Shown here one piece after another: positions 44,487 through 53,404 of a DNA stretch of 54,233 nucleotides. Origin of the DNA: Myxococcales bacterium (GTDB lineage Bacteria; Myxococcota_A; UBA9160; UBA4427); contig JAAZXM010000025.1 in NCBI GenBank assembly GCA_014240165.1, positions 1 through 54,233 on the forward strand, in the 5' to 3' direction. The translations under genes were made by a program, and so were the position numbers. Below the pieces are notes generated by a model. It saw only the letters and a list, made by a program, of their open reading frames with translations, made no database searches and had not been told where the DNA came from. Position 1 is the stretch's first letter. Every line of letters begins with the position of its first letter.

Positions 44487-45800
44487 CTACTGAAGTTCGC
44501 CGTAGCTGACCGTCATCGGATCGTCGATGGCGATCATGACCTCTTGAAGGATCCTCGGGCTCGGCATCGAGTAGAAGACACCCGGCGTCGGAGCGTTACC
44601 CGGGCCGCCCGGGTTGTAGAGCGGATCGTAGTCGCCGGTAGCTGGGATCTCGACGTGGGTGATCCGCCGCATGGCCTCTTCGTCGCCAGCAAGCACGATG
44701 TCGATCTGATTGTCGTGATCTTCGTCATAGCAGTCGTTGTATTGGATGCCGTCGCCTGCCGCAAGTCCGAGATCGGCGAGGCCAACGACCTCGACGCTAT
44801 AGCCGTCAATTAAATACTCCCCGGAGCCTTCGATCCAGATTTCTTCACCGTCCCGCGTTTCGGCACGCAGCCGAAAGTAGCGCGCAAATTCTGTGGGGCG
44901 TATGCCGAGAACGCCGTCGGGGGAGAAGCCGCCTGTCGTCAAAATGCGCAGACGGTATTGTGCCCTATCCATGTAGAGAGAAAACCCATCGTTGGGCAGG
45001 TTGCCTTGGAACGCGGCCGGTCCGTTTTCGCCCAGAGTCGACATCACGCTCAGCTTTGCGGCGACGAGCGTTGGCCCGTTGCCCGTCTTGTAGGCCGTAA
45101 GTTGATCACCGGGCTGTCCGTAGGTGAGTCCCACGGCGCTTTCGATCTGCCCATTGGGCCCCGCGAGCAGGAGCGGGGTGTCGTCGTCCACGATCTCGAA
45201 GAAAACCGGATAGACCGCTTCGTCGGGATGTGTTGTTGGATCGTATCGGTTGCCAAACTGACCGAAGATGACGATGGTAGATCGTTCGTTGTATTCAAAA
45301 TTCGGGAAGATGGATACCACTTCGGGTTTGACTACGGACTCGTCGCTGAGTGTCACCTGGATGTCATCGATGTCGAGAGTTCCAGCGAGCACCGGCCAGC
45401 TCATCTCGATGGGCAAGCCGTCGGAGTAGAGTGTGGAGACACCGAAACCGAATGCAACTTGAGTGGGGGTCGCAGCGGAGGTGTAGTCACCAGCCGAAGG
45501 GATTTGATCATCACAATCGAGCGTGTTCCACGTGCCTCCTGCCCCGCGCACCGCTGCCTCGCCCAGTGGCGATGGCTCGTTGATTCCGGGCACGCCGTTT
45601 ATGTTAGTGAACCCCAATCCCGCGGCGAGGATCATGGGCTCTTCATCCCAGTAGTCGGCGTTGATGAGCACATTTTGCATCAGGGATTTATATGTGGCGC
45701 TACCGCCGTTATCGCCACTACTGCCGTTATTGGCATCGTTGCACGCCGAAGGCATCATGAGAGCCCATGCCAGTATCAGGCCGATCTTGGTTTGCTGCAT
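44487..45800 (-). CDS. Predicted lipoprotein, unknown family
   Basis: A 437-residue protein. A lipoprotein signal ends in MPSAC with lipidated Cys20, followed by a flexible Asn/Gly/Ser stretch. The Met at 45800 has GGAGG immediately upstream; the frame extends to 45857 without support. The mature protein is acidic and beta-rich (ETRDGEEIWIEGSGEYLIDGYSVEVVG) and contains DCYDEDHDNQIDIV, a calcium-loop-like Asp cluster. I do not recognise a catalytic domain. It is preceded by a PEP-CTERM-like protein on the same strand; both are surface or envelope proteins. Confidence 0.7.
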   Translation of the reverse strand: MQQTKIGLILAWALMMPSACNDANNGSSGDNGGSATYKSLMQNVLINADYWDEEPMILAAGLGFTNINGVPGINEPSPLGEAAVRGAGGTWNTLDCDDQIPSAGDYTSAATPTQVAFGFGVSTLYSDGLPIEMSWPVLAGTLDIDDIQVTLSDESVVKPEVVSIFPNFEYNERSTIVIFGQFGNRYDPTTHPDEAVYPVFFEIVDDDTPLLLAGPNGQIESAVGLTYGQPGDQLTAYKTGNGPTLVAAKLSVMSTLGENGPAAFQGNLPNDGFSLYMDRAQYRLRILTTGGFSPDGVLGIRPTEFARYFRLRAETRDGEEIWIEGSGEYLIDGYSVEVVGLADLGLAAGDGIQYNDCYDEDHDNQIDIVLAGDEEAMRRITHVEIPATGDYDPLYNPGGPGNAPTPGVFYSMPSPRILQEVMIAIDDPMTVSYGELQ

Positions 45801-45893
45801 GATTCCTCCACGCGTCTGTGACAATCTCCGTTGCGGCTCGTCTATAGGCTCTTTCAATCGTCAGGCCCGCCACAGATAGGCTTGGGCGTTATG

Positions 45894-47198
45894 TTAGATC
45901 CCTAGAGGGAGCCCCGTCGCGGGGTTCTTCGCCTGACGGCGAGCGAGCAGGGCGATTGTGAGGCAGGCGGCTGCGAGCTGAAGCCCTGGGGTCGGTTCCG
46001 GGACGGTGGCGATATAGAGCGCGGAGCTCTGGTCGTCGAAGTGTGCCGTGAAGGCGAGCTGGTCATCATCCAGGGCGTCGAGGCCAAGTTCTACGGAGAA
46101 GATGGCATCGCCATCCAGGCTGTCGTTTTCATCCACGATCTTCATGAGCTCGCCGGAGCGCCGCAAGTAGATTCCCTGGGGTCCGTTCACGCCGTAGCCC
46201 AAGAAGGCTACATCCCCGCCGTCTACTGAGACTTCCTCGAAGCCAACGAAGGCTGCGTCGCTTCCAGGCACGGAGTCTCCCGCTCGTGCCGCTGTCGTGA
46301 GGAGTCCACCGGCTTCGACGTAAACGCCGTCTTTGTTGTCGCTGTCCAGCGCGTGGAACGCCACTCCGCCGCCCCGGGCGGAGACGCTTTGTCCAAAGCC
46401 GATGAAGGGGTTAAGAGTTCCGGGCGCGAGTGTGTCGGTGTCGGCCACCGGCGAGGCGGCGTCAGACTGCTGCCGGAAAATGCCGTCCTTTCCTGAAACT
46501 CCTGTGCCCTGAAAGAACAGAGCGGCTCCGTCCAGGCCGGGTCGAGGGCCAAGCATCGAGAAGTCGTCCTCTGCCCCGGGGACCGGGTCCCCGTCGACGA
46601 CCTGGGCCGTGACTCCATCTGCATCCCCTGTGTACACCCCCACGAAGGACAGCGTCCCAAAAGCGCGAAATGCGACTTGCCCCATGGAGAGGGTCGGGTC
46701 CGCCGGGGTGCTCAGTGTCCCGCTGCCGCTGGCGTCAACGGTGGCCTTGTTGGCGACCACTGCGAGGCTCTCGCCGTCGAAGAGGTAGATGCCGTCGAAC
46801 CCCAGCCCGTCGCGCCCGCGGAATGCCACCTGGCCCCCGTCGAGCGCCGGGGGGCCGGGAAAAGCGAAAAAGTTCCCGACACCGCTCGGGATCGCCATGG
46901 TGGTGTCGACCACCGTCTCGAGCGGCTGATTCGGAAGCCGGAGGTAGACGCCGCCGGCCCCGACGAAATCAACGGCTGTGAAGGCCACGCTCCCTGCGGA
47001 AAGGGAAGGGGGAAAGAAGATTCCGCCCTCAGGAAAGAAGGTGTCGGAGTCGGCGATGCGCTGGAAATGGATACCGACCTCTGAGGCTGCGGGCGGAGCA
47101 ACCAGGGCGGCGATCAGAACCGGCGCCACCGCCGCCCATCGGGCGGACCACACAGATCGGTGACGTCTGTTCGGGGCGTTGTGCATCTCAACTCCCAT
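45894..47198 (-). CDS. PEP-CTERM-like surface protein with repeated beta-segments
   Basis: A 434-residue protein. The N-terminus has a signal sequence (about 20-40, VLIAALVAPPAASE). The middle is a series of repeats of about 60 residues, each with SxGxVAF and GxYLR-type blocks (for example SAGSVAFTAVDFVGAGGVYLR and DGGQVAFRGRDG), suggesting a repeat or propeller fold. The C-terminus has VPEPTPG at 399-405, a hydrophobic helix, then RRQ, the PEP-CTERM sorting layout. About 13 extra residues follow the Arg pair, which is unusual. No exosortase is in the window. Met at 47186 is an alternative start. Confidence 0.78.
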   Translation of the reverse strand: MGVEMHNAPNRRHRSVWSARWAAVAPVLIAALVAPPAASEVGIHFQRIADSDTFFPEGGIFFPPSLSAGSVAFTAVDFVGAGGVYLRLPNQPLETVVDTTMAIPSGVGNFFAFPGPPALDGGQVAFRGRDGLGFDGIYLFDGESLAVVANKATVDASGSGTLSTPADPTLSMGQVAFRAFGTLSFVGVYTGDADGVTAQVVDGDPVPGAEDDFSMLGPRPGLDGAALFFQGTGVSGKDGIFRQQSDAASPVADTDTLAPGTLNPFIGFGQSVSARGGGVAFHALDSDNKDGVYVEAGGLLTTAARAGDSVPGSDAAFVGFEEVSVDGGDVAFLGYGVNGPQGIYLRRSGELMKIVDENDSLDGDAIFSVELGLDALDDDQLAFTAHFDDQSSALYIATVPEPTPGLQLAAACLTIALLARRQAKNPATGLPLGI

Positions 47199-47223
47199 GG
47201 CGCTCGATCTCGCGTTCCTTTAG

Positions 47224-47245
47224 TGGCACGCCGGGAGGGATTCGA
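47224..47245 (-). repeat. Partial copy of tRNA-Arg(UCG) 3' end
   Basis: TGGCACGCCGGGAGGGATTCGA at 47224-47245 is identical, over all 22 bases, to 47339-47360, the acceptor/T-arm 3' end including CCA of the neighbouring tRNA-Arg. It lies 115 bp away on the downstream side of the tRNA. No other part of the tRNA is repeated. Confidence 0.85.
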
Positions 47246-47338
47246 CGCGGTCGGCCTGCGGCCCACCTAATGTCGAATCTTGGGGCATCAAGTGCCGCTT
47301 CGGGTGCGCGGGATCGGGCAGCCCTCGCATTTCTTGAA

Positions 47339-47415
47339 TGGCACGCCGGGAGGGATTCGAACCCCCGACCCTCAGGTTCGAAGCCTGATGCTCTATCCAG
47401 CTGAGCTACCGGCGC
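47339..47415 (-). tRNA. tRNA-Arg, anticodon UCG
   Basis: A 77-nt cloverleaf on the minus strand. Acceptor GCGCCGG / CCGGCGT with a terminal G-U pair, D-arm GCTC..GAGC, anticodon stem TCAGG / CCTGA around loop CTTCGAA (anticodon UCG, reading CGA/CGG), T-loop TTCGAAT, and CCA encoded. The promoter side is toward 47420. A partial copy of its 3' end lies about 100 bp downstream. Confidence 0.95.
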
Positions 47416-47669
47416 GCACGGACTCCCGTTGGAACTCTCGAACAAATGGAAGAATCGACCTGGGGTTCGGCGCCGTGAAGCGCCTACTGGAGCGGAGGCT
47501 ATCAGACCTCCTACTTTCGAGCCATCGGGTATTGTGAGGAGCAAGAATCCGGGTTTCGGAGCGGGTTGCCGCGCACGGTTCCGGGAGCGCGACCGTCTCG
47601 CATCCGTCGCTGGCCTCGCTACTCTCGGCTCCCTTCGCCGACGACCGGCAGGGGAAAGGGAGCCGCTCA

Positions 47670-48425
47670 ATGACGGAAAAGGAAGTCCTGGCCAGCTGGG
47701 TCGAACTCGAGGGTTGTTACAATTTTCGCGACCTCGGGGGCTATCTCACGGCCGACGGCCGGCGCTTTCGCACAGGGCGGGTCTTTCGCTCCGATGGGCT
47801 GCAACTGCTGACCCCGGCCGACCTCGCCAAGCTCAAGGGCGAAGTCGGGCTGGCCGAGGTGATCGATCTTCGCTCGAGCCTCGAGGTCGAGGAAGCGGGC
47901 GTGGGGCCGATTGCGGACCAGGCCACTCTCCACGCCGTCCCGCTCTTTCCCGAGGCCCAGGGCAGCCGGGCGCAGCCCCCCGCCGATTTTCAGATGCCGT
48001 CGGATATGGGCGAGCTCTACCACCTGATGCTGGTGGCTGCCCAGAAGCCCATCGTCCGGGTGGTGCGCCTGCTGGCTGAGTTCGACAACCCGGCGGTCTT
48101 TCACTGCGCTGCGGGGAAAGACCGAACGGGGGTGATCTCCGCTCTCCTGCTTTCCCTGCTCGGTGTGCCCGATGAGACAATCATCCTCGACTACGCATTC
48201 AGCCGACAGAACATCGACCTCATCAACGCCCGCCTCGATAGCATGGGGACCTACCAGAAGCTCATGCACGACCTGCCCGAGGGCGCCTATGACGCCGACC
48301 CGGCCTGCATGGAAAAATTTCTGGCCAAGCTGCGCGAGACCTATGGGTCGGTGGAAGGCTGGGCCGAAAAATCGGGTGTCGACCAGGCCACCCGGGATCG
48401 CCTGGCGGCTCGCCTGCTCGACTGA
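47670..48425 (+). CDS. Tyrosine-protein phosphatase (dual-specificity/lipid-type, PTP loop)
   Basis: A 251-residue protein. The catalytic loop HCAAGKDRTG gives nucleophile Cys146 and Arg152. NFRDLGGYLTADGRRFRTGRVFRSDGL at 18-44 is the N-terminal signature of the bacterial tyrosine/inositol-phosphate phosphatase family. Predicted cytoplasmic. GGGAG lies 7 bases upstream of ATG 47670. It ends 9 bp from the convergent holin-like gene. Substrate unknown. Confidence 0.92.
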   Translation: MTEKEVLASWVELEGCYNFRDLGGYLTADGRRFRTGRVFRSDGLQLLTPADLAKLKGEVGLAEVIDLRSSLEVEEAGVGPIADQATLHAVPLFPEAQGSRAQPPADFQMPSDMGELYHLMLVAAQKPIVRVVRLLAEFDNPAVFHCAAGKDRTGVISALLLSLLGVPDETIILDYAFSRQNIDLINARLDSMGTYQKLMHDLPEGAYDADPACMEKFLAKLRETYGSVEGWAEKSGVDQATRDRLAARLLD

Positions 48426-48434
48426 AGTTCGGGC

Positions 48435-48821
48435 TCAGCTCCGCTCACGCTCCTCGATCACGAGGTATTCAAAGGAGCCGCGCGGCCCCACGAAAAACGA
48501 GGCCGCCCAACTCGTGAGGCTCACCACCGCTGCGCCGAAGAAAGCCGGCCAAAAGCCCGCGAGATAGAAACCCCCGAGCAGGGACGCCACCAGCCCGAGC
48601 ATTGCGGCGTTGACCACCAGCACGAAGAAACCCAGGGTCACGATGGTGAAGGGAAAGGTGAGGATCAGCAGGATCGGCCGAACCAGAGCGTTGACGGCAC
48701 CCAGAAGCACGCCTGCGACGACGAAGGTGCTGGCACCCCGGATCTCCATCCCGTCGATCAGGTGGTCGGCAAGCCATAGGCCAAGAATATTCAGCACCAT
48801 GCGGAGCACAAACCCGGGCAT
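48435..48821 (-). CDS. Phage-holin-IV-like (PF04020-type) small membrane protein
   Basis: A 128-residue protein with four hydrophobic segments (about 2-20, 30-50, 55-78, 88-110). MVLNILGLWLADHLI and FVVAGVLLGAVNALVRPILLILTFPFTIVTLGFFVLVVNAAML follow the pattern of the mycobacterial four-helix holin-like superfamily. These are chromosomal proteins in most bacteria with unclear role; nothing phage-like surrounds it. The ATG at 48821 has AAGGAGAG upstream and replaces a longer frame starting at 49079. Confidence 0.82.
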   Translation of the reverse strand: MPGFVLRMVLNILGLWLADHLIDGMEIRGASTFVVAGVLLGAVNALVRPILLILTFPFTIVTLGFFVLVVNAAMLGLVASLLGGFYLAGFWPAFFGAAVVSLTSWAASFFVGPRGSFEYLVIEERERS

Positions 48822-49077
48822 TATTGTCTCTCTCCTTGCGGACGGTTCTTTCTTCGGCGCGCTTTGGCGCGAAGGTTCGCATATTTCTTCAGAAATTTCG
48901 TACGCAAGCGCGCGAAAAGAATTTTCTGAGCGGATTCGAAAAATACCCGGCGTCCGGCTCGGCCGCCGGAGCCGGACTCCCTGACCGCCTTTCGGGCCGG
49001 CTTGACGCAGGCCCGGCGGGCTGAAAGAATGGATGGCTGCGCGGCCGCCCAGGCAGCGCAGATGAGGAGCCCCGAGC

Positions 49078-49503
49078 ATGGATTCGAATCACCCGGCCCT
49101 GGTTGCCGCCCGTAATTCCTGGCGCGCGGTCCAGGCGCATGACAAGGCGGCCTGGCTCGATCTCATGGCGGAAGGTATATGTGTCGAAGATCCCATCGGT
49201 CTCGCGCCCACCAACCCCGATGGCAAGGGAGTCCGCGGCAAGGCCGCCATGGCGAAGTTCTGGGACGACAACGTTGAGCCCAACACGATTCGCATCGAGA
49301 CCCACGAATCCTTTGCGGCGGGCAGTGAATCCGCCCACCGCATGACACTCACCACTACGTTTGCTGGCGGTGCGAGCATGCGGCTGAACGGGATCTTTAC
49401 CTATCAGGTGGACGACGCGGGCAAGCTCACGAATCTTCGCGGCTACTGGGCGCTGGAGGACAGCGAGTTCAGCCAGCCGGACAGCCCGAATAGTCCCGAG
49501 TAG
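49078..49503 (+). CDS. SnoaL/NTF2-like (ketosteroid-isomerase-fold) protein
   Basis: A 141-residue cone-shaped NTF2-like protein. The helix NHPALVAARNSWRAVQAHDKAAWLDLMAEGICVEDPIG (4-40), the GKGVRGKAAMAKFWDD segment and FTYQVDDAGKLTNLRGYWALED are the standard elements. A likely catalytic Asp/His pair is not clear. It precedes an SDR gene by 52 bp and is probably co-transcribed; both could act on the same small hydrophobic substrate (inference). Confidence 0.87.
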   Translation: MDSNHPALVAARNSWRAVQAHDKAAWLDLMAEGICVEDPIGLAPTNPDGKGVRGKAAMAKFWDDNVEPNTIRIETHESFAAGSESAHRMTLTTTFAGGASMRLNGIFTYQVDDAGKLTNLRGYWALEDSEFSQPDSPNSPE

Positions 49504-49555
49504 ACTCTCATCCTCGCAATCCCAAAGGGCACTTTGCCCGCCCAGGAGGTCCCCC

Positions 49556-50323
49556 ATGGCGATCGCTGATTTTTCACTTGAAGGCAAGGTCGCCATCGTG
49601 ACCGGCGGAAGCCGGGGCATCGGGCGCTCCATCGCCTTGGGGTTGGCCGAGCACGGGGCCGATATCGTGATCGCTGCGCGCAAGCCCGAGCCCATCGCCG
49701 AAGCGGTGGCGGCGGTCGAGGCCACCGGTCGCCGCGCCATCGGGGTCACGACCAACGTGCGCCGCCTCGACGACTTGAAGGCGCTGGTGGATCGCGCCCG
49801 GGATGAGTTTGGCCGCCTCGATATCCTGGTCAACAACGCCGGAACGAACCCCGTCTTCGGTCCCATCCAGGAGACCGATGAACGCGCTTGGGACATGATC
49901 ATGAACAGCAACGTGAAGGCGCTTCATTTTCTGTCGAATTACGCGCGTGAGCTGATGCTCGAAGGCGATCGGGGCGGTTCGATCATCCACATCAGCTCGG
50001 TGGGGGGCTACCGCGCTTCGGACGTGATTGGGGGCTATTCGGTTTCCAAGGCCGCGGTCATCATGCTCACCCAGGTGCAGGCCAAGACCTGGGGAGTAGA
50101 CGGCATTCGGGTCAACTGCATCGCGCCGGGCCTGATCAAGACCGAGTTCGCCCGGGCCCTGTGGGACAACGACGAGATTCGCAAATCCTCCGAGGCCGAG
50201 GCTTCGCTGCACCGCATCGGTGAGCCCGACGAAATGGCCGGCGCGGCGGTCTACCTCGCCAGCCCGGCCGCTTCCTTCCTCACGGGCCAGACCCTCATCA
50301 TCGACGGGGGGCGGCTGGTCTAG
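49556..50323 (+). CDS. Short-chain dehydrogenase/reductase (FabG-like SDR)
   Basis: A 255-residue classical SDR. TGGSRGIG (16-23), NNAG (93-96), Ser147/148 and Tyr161-x3-Lys165 (YSVSK) are complete, followed by GIRVNCIAPGLIKTEF, LASPAASFLTGQTLIIDGG. CCCAGGAGG precedes the ATG. NAD(P)-dependent 3-oxoacyl or alcohol substrates are typical. It lies 52 bp after the SnoaL-like gene. A 17-bp tandem repeat begins 34 bp after the stop. Confidence 0.94.
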   Translation: MAIADFSLEGKVAIVTGGSRGIGRSIALGLAEHGADIVIAARKPEPIAEAVAAVEATGRRAIGVTTNVRRLDDLKALVDRARDEFGRLDILVNNAGTNPVFGPIQETDERAWDMIMNSNVKALHFLSNYARELMLEGDRGGSIIHISSVGGYRASDVIGGYSVSKAAVIMLTQVQAKTWGVDGIRVNCIAPGLIKTEFARALWDNDEIRKSSEAEASLHRIGEPDEMAGAAVYLASPAASFLTGQTLIIDGGRLV

Positions 50324-50357
50324 GCCGAGACGTCCCGGCGCGCGACTCGATCCACTT

Positions 50358-50435
50358 GCGAGAGCCCTCAGCTCGCGAGAGCCCTCAGCTCGCGAGAGCC
50401 CTCAGCTCGCGAGAGCCCTCAGCTCGCGAGAGCCC
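50358..50435. repeat. Tandem repeat, 17-bp unit, about 4.6 copies
   Basis: Unit GCGAGAGCCCTCAGCTC starts at 50358, 50375, 50392 and 50409, with a partial copy at 50426-50435. Copies are identical. Each junction makes CTCGCGAG, an 8-bp palindrome. It lies in the 112-bp gap between convergent genes and stops exactly at the P450 stop codon. It could be a terminator-like or slippage repeat. Confidence 0.9.
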
Positions 50436-51779
50436 CTAGACGTCGAAGCGGATGGGCAGGGTGCTCGGCCCACGGACGAGAAACGAGCCGTGTCGCTCTA
50501 CGTCGGTTTCGAGCCTCAGGCCGCGCAGGCGCGTCAGGATCATCTCGAGGGCGATCTGTCCTTCGAGCCTCGCCAAGGAAGCGCCGATACAAAAGTGGTT
50601 GCCCAGGCCGAAGGCCAGATGCGCGGGCGCCGGGCGATCGATGTCGAAGCGGTCCGGGTTCTCGAATTTTCCCTGGTCGCGGTTCGCCGAGGCGATCAAC
50701 ACGGCGACGAGCGAGCCGCGGGGGATACGGACGCCCGCAACTTCGCTGTCACGTGTGCTGAGCCGGGCGGTCAACTGGATCGGCGAGTCAAAACGAAGCG
50801 TTTCCTCGACGACCTGGCTTATGAGGCCCGGCTGGTTCTGCACGCGTTCGAGTTGGCCGGGGCTCTGCAGCAGCGCGAGCACCGCGTTGCCGATCAGGTT
50901 GGTGGTTGTCTCCGAACCGGCCGCGAGCAGCAGGCTTGCGAATGATATCACCTGCTCGGGCTCGAGAATTCCCTCGCCTTCGCCCGCATGGACCAGGGTC
51001 GAGATGAGATCTTCGCCGGGATGTAGGCGTCGCTCGGCGATGACCTCGGTCATGTAGGTCCGAAATTCGCGAAAGAGTTCGAGGTTGGGACCGAAGCCGC
51101 CGGCCTCGCCGGGCTTCGTCGAGCCGACGATGAGGGCCGTCGACCAGCGTTTGAAGTCGTCCCTTCGCTCGGGATCCAGGCCGAGCAGATCGGCAATCAC
51201 GCTGACGGGTAGGGGATTCGCGAACTCCTCCATCAGGTCGCAGCGCCCCCGGCCCTCGAAGCGGGCGAAAAGCTGCTCGGCGTTCTTGCGCACCTGCGGC
51301 TCGATTTGCGCAATGCGGCGCGGCGTAAAGCCACGGCTCACGATATTTCGCTGGCGCGTGTGCTCGGGCGGATCGTGCGCGATCAGCGAGCCGCTGGTGG
51401 GCGCGATGTCACCTTGATCGTTGAGAACTTCGACCTGGCTGCCGCCCATCACCTCCGAAGAGAAGATTTCGGGGTGCTTCAGGACATACGAAACCTCGTC
51501 GTAGCGCGACACCGTGTAGACCCGGATTCCGAAGCGGCGCTTTGAGCCGGAACCCATCCGTGCACGCCGTTCGGCCGAACGCTTGCGCAGTGTGCGAAAA
51601 GACTCGCGCAGGGAGGTCCCCGTCTGGCGCTGCATGCGGATCACGGCGACGATCATTCTCAAAATCTGAAGCGGCCCAATGCGAACGCGATTCACCGCTC
51701 CCTGGCTCCGCAAGCCGGCGTAGGTGGGGTAGGGGTCGCGCACGAAGTCGGGGTCGAAGGGGTTGAATCTCGTCGCCAT
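50436..51779 (-). CDS. Cytochrome P450
   Basis: A 447-residue bacterial class I P450. The I-helix oxygen-binding region is AGSETTTNLIG, the ExxR is ETLR, and the haem Cys397 lies in FGLGNHFCIGASLARLEG. Full length, no membrane anchor. It needs ferredoxin and reductase partners, none of which is adjacent. It is followed on the minus-strand upstream side by a CoA transferase, 77 bp away, so the two may share an operon. Substrate unknown. The remnant at 24794 resembles the N-terminus of this family. Confidence 0.95.
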   Translation of the reverse strand: MATRFNPFDPDFVRDPYPTYAGLRSQGAVNRVRIGPLQILRMIVAVIRMQRQTGTSLRESFRTLRKRSAERRARMGSGSKRRFGIRVYTVSRYDEVSYVLKHPEIFSSEVMGGSQVEVLNDQGDIAPTSGSLIAHDPPEHTRQRNIVSRGFTPRRIAQIEPQVRKNAEQLFARFEGRGRCDLMEEFANPLPVSVIADLLGLDPERRDDFKRWSTALIVGSTKPGEAGGFGPNLELFREFRTYMTEVIAERRLHPGEDLISTLVHAGEGEGILEPEQVISFASLLLAAGSETTTNLIGNAVLALLQSPGQLERVQNQPGLISQVVEETLRFDSPIQLTARLSTRDSEVAGVRIPRGSLVAVLIASANRDQGKFENPDRFDIDRPAPAHLAFGLGNHFCIGASLARLEGQIALEMILTRLRGLRLETDVERHGSFLVRGPSTLPIRFDV

Positions 51780-51856
51780 GGGGGAGTTCCTCGGATGCCG
51801 AAGCTCGCCTTCTCGTCGGTCGACCCTATACGAAGCGTCCGCCTGGCGCGAACACG

Positions 51857-53050
51857 TCAGCCGAGCACGCCGGCTTCGCGCAGCGAGGTCAGCTCGGCTG
51901 TGTCCATGTCGAGGTCCTGGTTCAGGACCTCGTCGCTGTGCTCACCGAGGTAGGGTGCGCGGGTGATCTCCACCGCGCTCTCGGACATGCGTGTGGGGAA
52001 GCCCAGCAGCGGCGCCTGGCCGAGTTCGGGATGTTCCACGTGCTTGACGAAATCGCGCTCGAGCAGATGCGGGTCGCGGTAGAGGTCGTGGGTGTCGAGC
52101 ACGGCGGAGCAGGGCACGCTGGCTTCGCCCAAAATTCGCATCACGTCGTACTTCTCGTGCTCGAGGGTCCAGGGCGTGATCTCCGCGAAGAGTTCGGCGC
52201 CGTGCTGGGCGCGTTTTTCTCCGGTCACGAAGCGTTCGTCCACCACCATGTCCGGGCGCTCGATGGCCAGGCAGAGCTGATCCCAATGCCGGTCGGTGAC
52301 CACGATCACGTAGGCGAAATCGTTCGGACCGCCGCCCTTGCAGGGGTAGAGGCCCGTGGGCGCGCCGCCCATCAGGTTGCCCAGGCGCGGGCAGGCCTGC
52401 TCGCCCCAATTCGCCCCGAAGGCAATGCGGGTGCGCATGAAATAGGTCATGGCCTCCTGCATGGAAAGCTCGATGTGCTGGCCCTGGCCCGTGCGCAGGC
52501 GCTGGATATAGGCCGCCAGGATCGCCATGCCGGCCTGCATGCCCGTCCCCGAGTCGCCGGTGGTGGGGCCGGGGAGCAGCGGGCCGCCGCCGAGTTCGCC
52601 GGTGACCGAAAACGCCCCCGCCGCCGCCTGGGCCACCATGTCATAGGATTTATAATTCGAGTAGGGGCCCGAGCTGCCAAAGCCCTTGAGCTGGACATAG
52701 ATCAGCCCGGGGTGGATCGCCTTGAGGGTCTCGTACTCGAGGTCGAAGCGTTCGATGATGCCCGGGCCATAGTTCTCGATGAAGATGTCGTATTGGGGGA
52801 GCATCCGGAGCAGCACGCCGCGCCCTTCGGGCTTGCGGAGGTCGAGCGCCAGGCTGCGCTTGTTGGCGTTCCAATTGCAGAAATAAGGCGAGTAGTCGCC
52901 GCCCACGGCCAGGGAGCGCCCGGCTTCGCCCGTACCCGGGGGCTCGACCTTCACAACGTCGGCCCCCATCCATGCCATGGCCTGGGTGCAGGAGGGCCCG
53001 GCTTCGTATTGGGTCATGTCCAGGATGCGGATTCCGTCGAGTGCAGGCAT
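51857..53050 (-). CDS. CaiB/BaiF (class III) CoA transferase
   Basis: A 397-residue single-domain CoA transferase. It begins ALDGIRILDMTQYEAGPSCTQAMAWMGADVVKVEPP, with YDIFIENYGPGIIERF and GQGQHIELSMQEAMTYFM, where Glu replaces the Asp more usual at the catalytic position (IELSM versus VDVSL). This substitution deserves notice. ATG at 53050 has AAGGAG 7 bases upstream; the frame extends to 53077. It probably shares an operon with the P450. Substrate unknown. Confidence 0.92.
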   Translation of the reverse strand: MPALDGIRILDMTQYEAGPSCTQAMAWMGADVVKVEPPGTGEAGRSLAVGGDYSPYFCNWNANKRSLALDLRKPEGRGVLLRMLPQYDIFIENYGPGIIERFDLEYETLKAIHPGLIYVQLKGFGSSGPYSNYKSYDMVAQAAAGAFSVTGELGGGPLLPGPTTGDSGTGMQAGMAILAAYIQRLRTGQGQHIELSMQEAMTYFMRTRIAFGANWGEQACPRLGNLMGGAPTGLYPCKGGGPNDFAYVIVVTDRHWDQLCLAIERPDMVVDERFVTGEKRAQHGAELFAEITPWTLEHEKYDVMRILGEASVPCSAVLDTHDLYRDPHLLERDFVKHVEHPELGQAPLLGFPTRMSESAVEITRAPYLGEHSDEVLNQDLDMDTAELTSLREAGVLG

Positions 53051-53155
53051 GGGGATCTCCTTCGAGGCGATTCCCAAGCCTAGCCGGATTTTCGACGCGC
53101 CGAGAGCGGCGCGCGAAAGCGGGGACTCGCAGGGGCTGGCCTTGGGGTCGGGCGC

Positions 53156-53404
53156 TCAGGCCCCGTAGGCGCGGGGGGTGGAGATTCGCTCCGGAGAGCG
53201 GCGCACCTTGCGTGCGGCGACGAAATAGTCGTCGCGGTGATCCCAGGGCACCGAGAGCGCGTTGAGGATCAGCCGCTTGGTGGTGTGTCGGCAGGCCCGG
53301 CCTTGTTCCACGGCGTGGATCGTGCGCGGGGAGACGCCCGCGGCCTCGGCCAATTCGTCTTGGGTCCAGCCCAGGGCCTGCCGCGCCGCTCGAATCCGGT
53401 TCAT
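53156..53404 (-). CDS. Small XRE-type helix-turn-helix protein
   Basis: An 82-residue DNA-binding protein. The HTH is MNRIRAARQALGWTQDELAE followed by AAGVSPRTIHAVEQGRA. The remainder is short and basic (RKVRRSPERIS). ATG 53404 is chosen from the HTH start; the frame runs to 53629 with low-complexity Pro/Gly/Arg sequence and also crosses tRNA-His, so the upstream part is not coding. Likely an autonomous regulator; target unknown. Confidence 0.75.
   Translation of the reverse strand: MNRIRAARQALGWTQDELAEAAGVSPRTIHAVEQGRACRHTTKRLILNALSVPWDHRDDYFVAARKVRRSPERISTPRAYGA

Noticed and set aside
50358..50435. Tandem repeat considered as a CRISPR array
   Set aside because: Units are only 17 bp, contiguous with no spacers, and no cas genes are present.
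51938..53083. 381-residue plus-strand frame opposite the CaiB gene
   Set aside because: The minus strand carries the complete CaiB/BaiF signature and a ribosome site; the plus-strand product is Ala/Gly/Arg shadow sequence.
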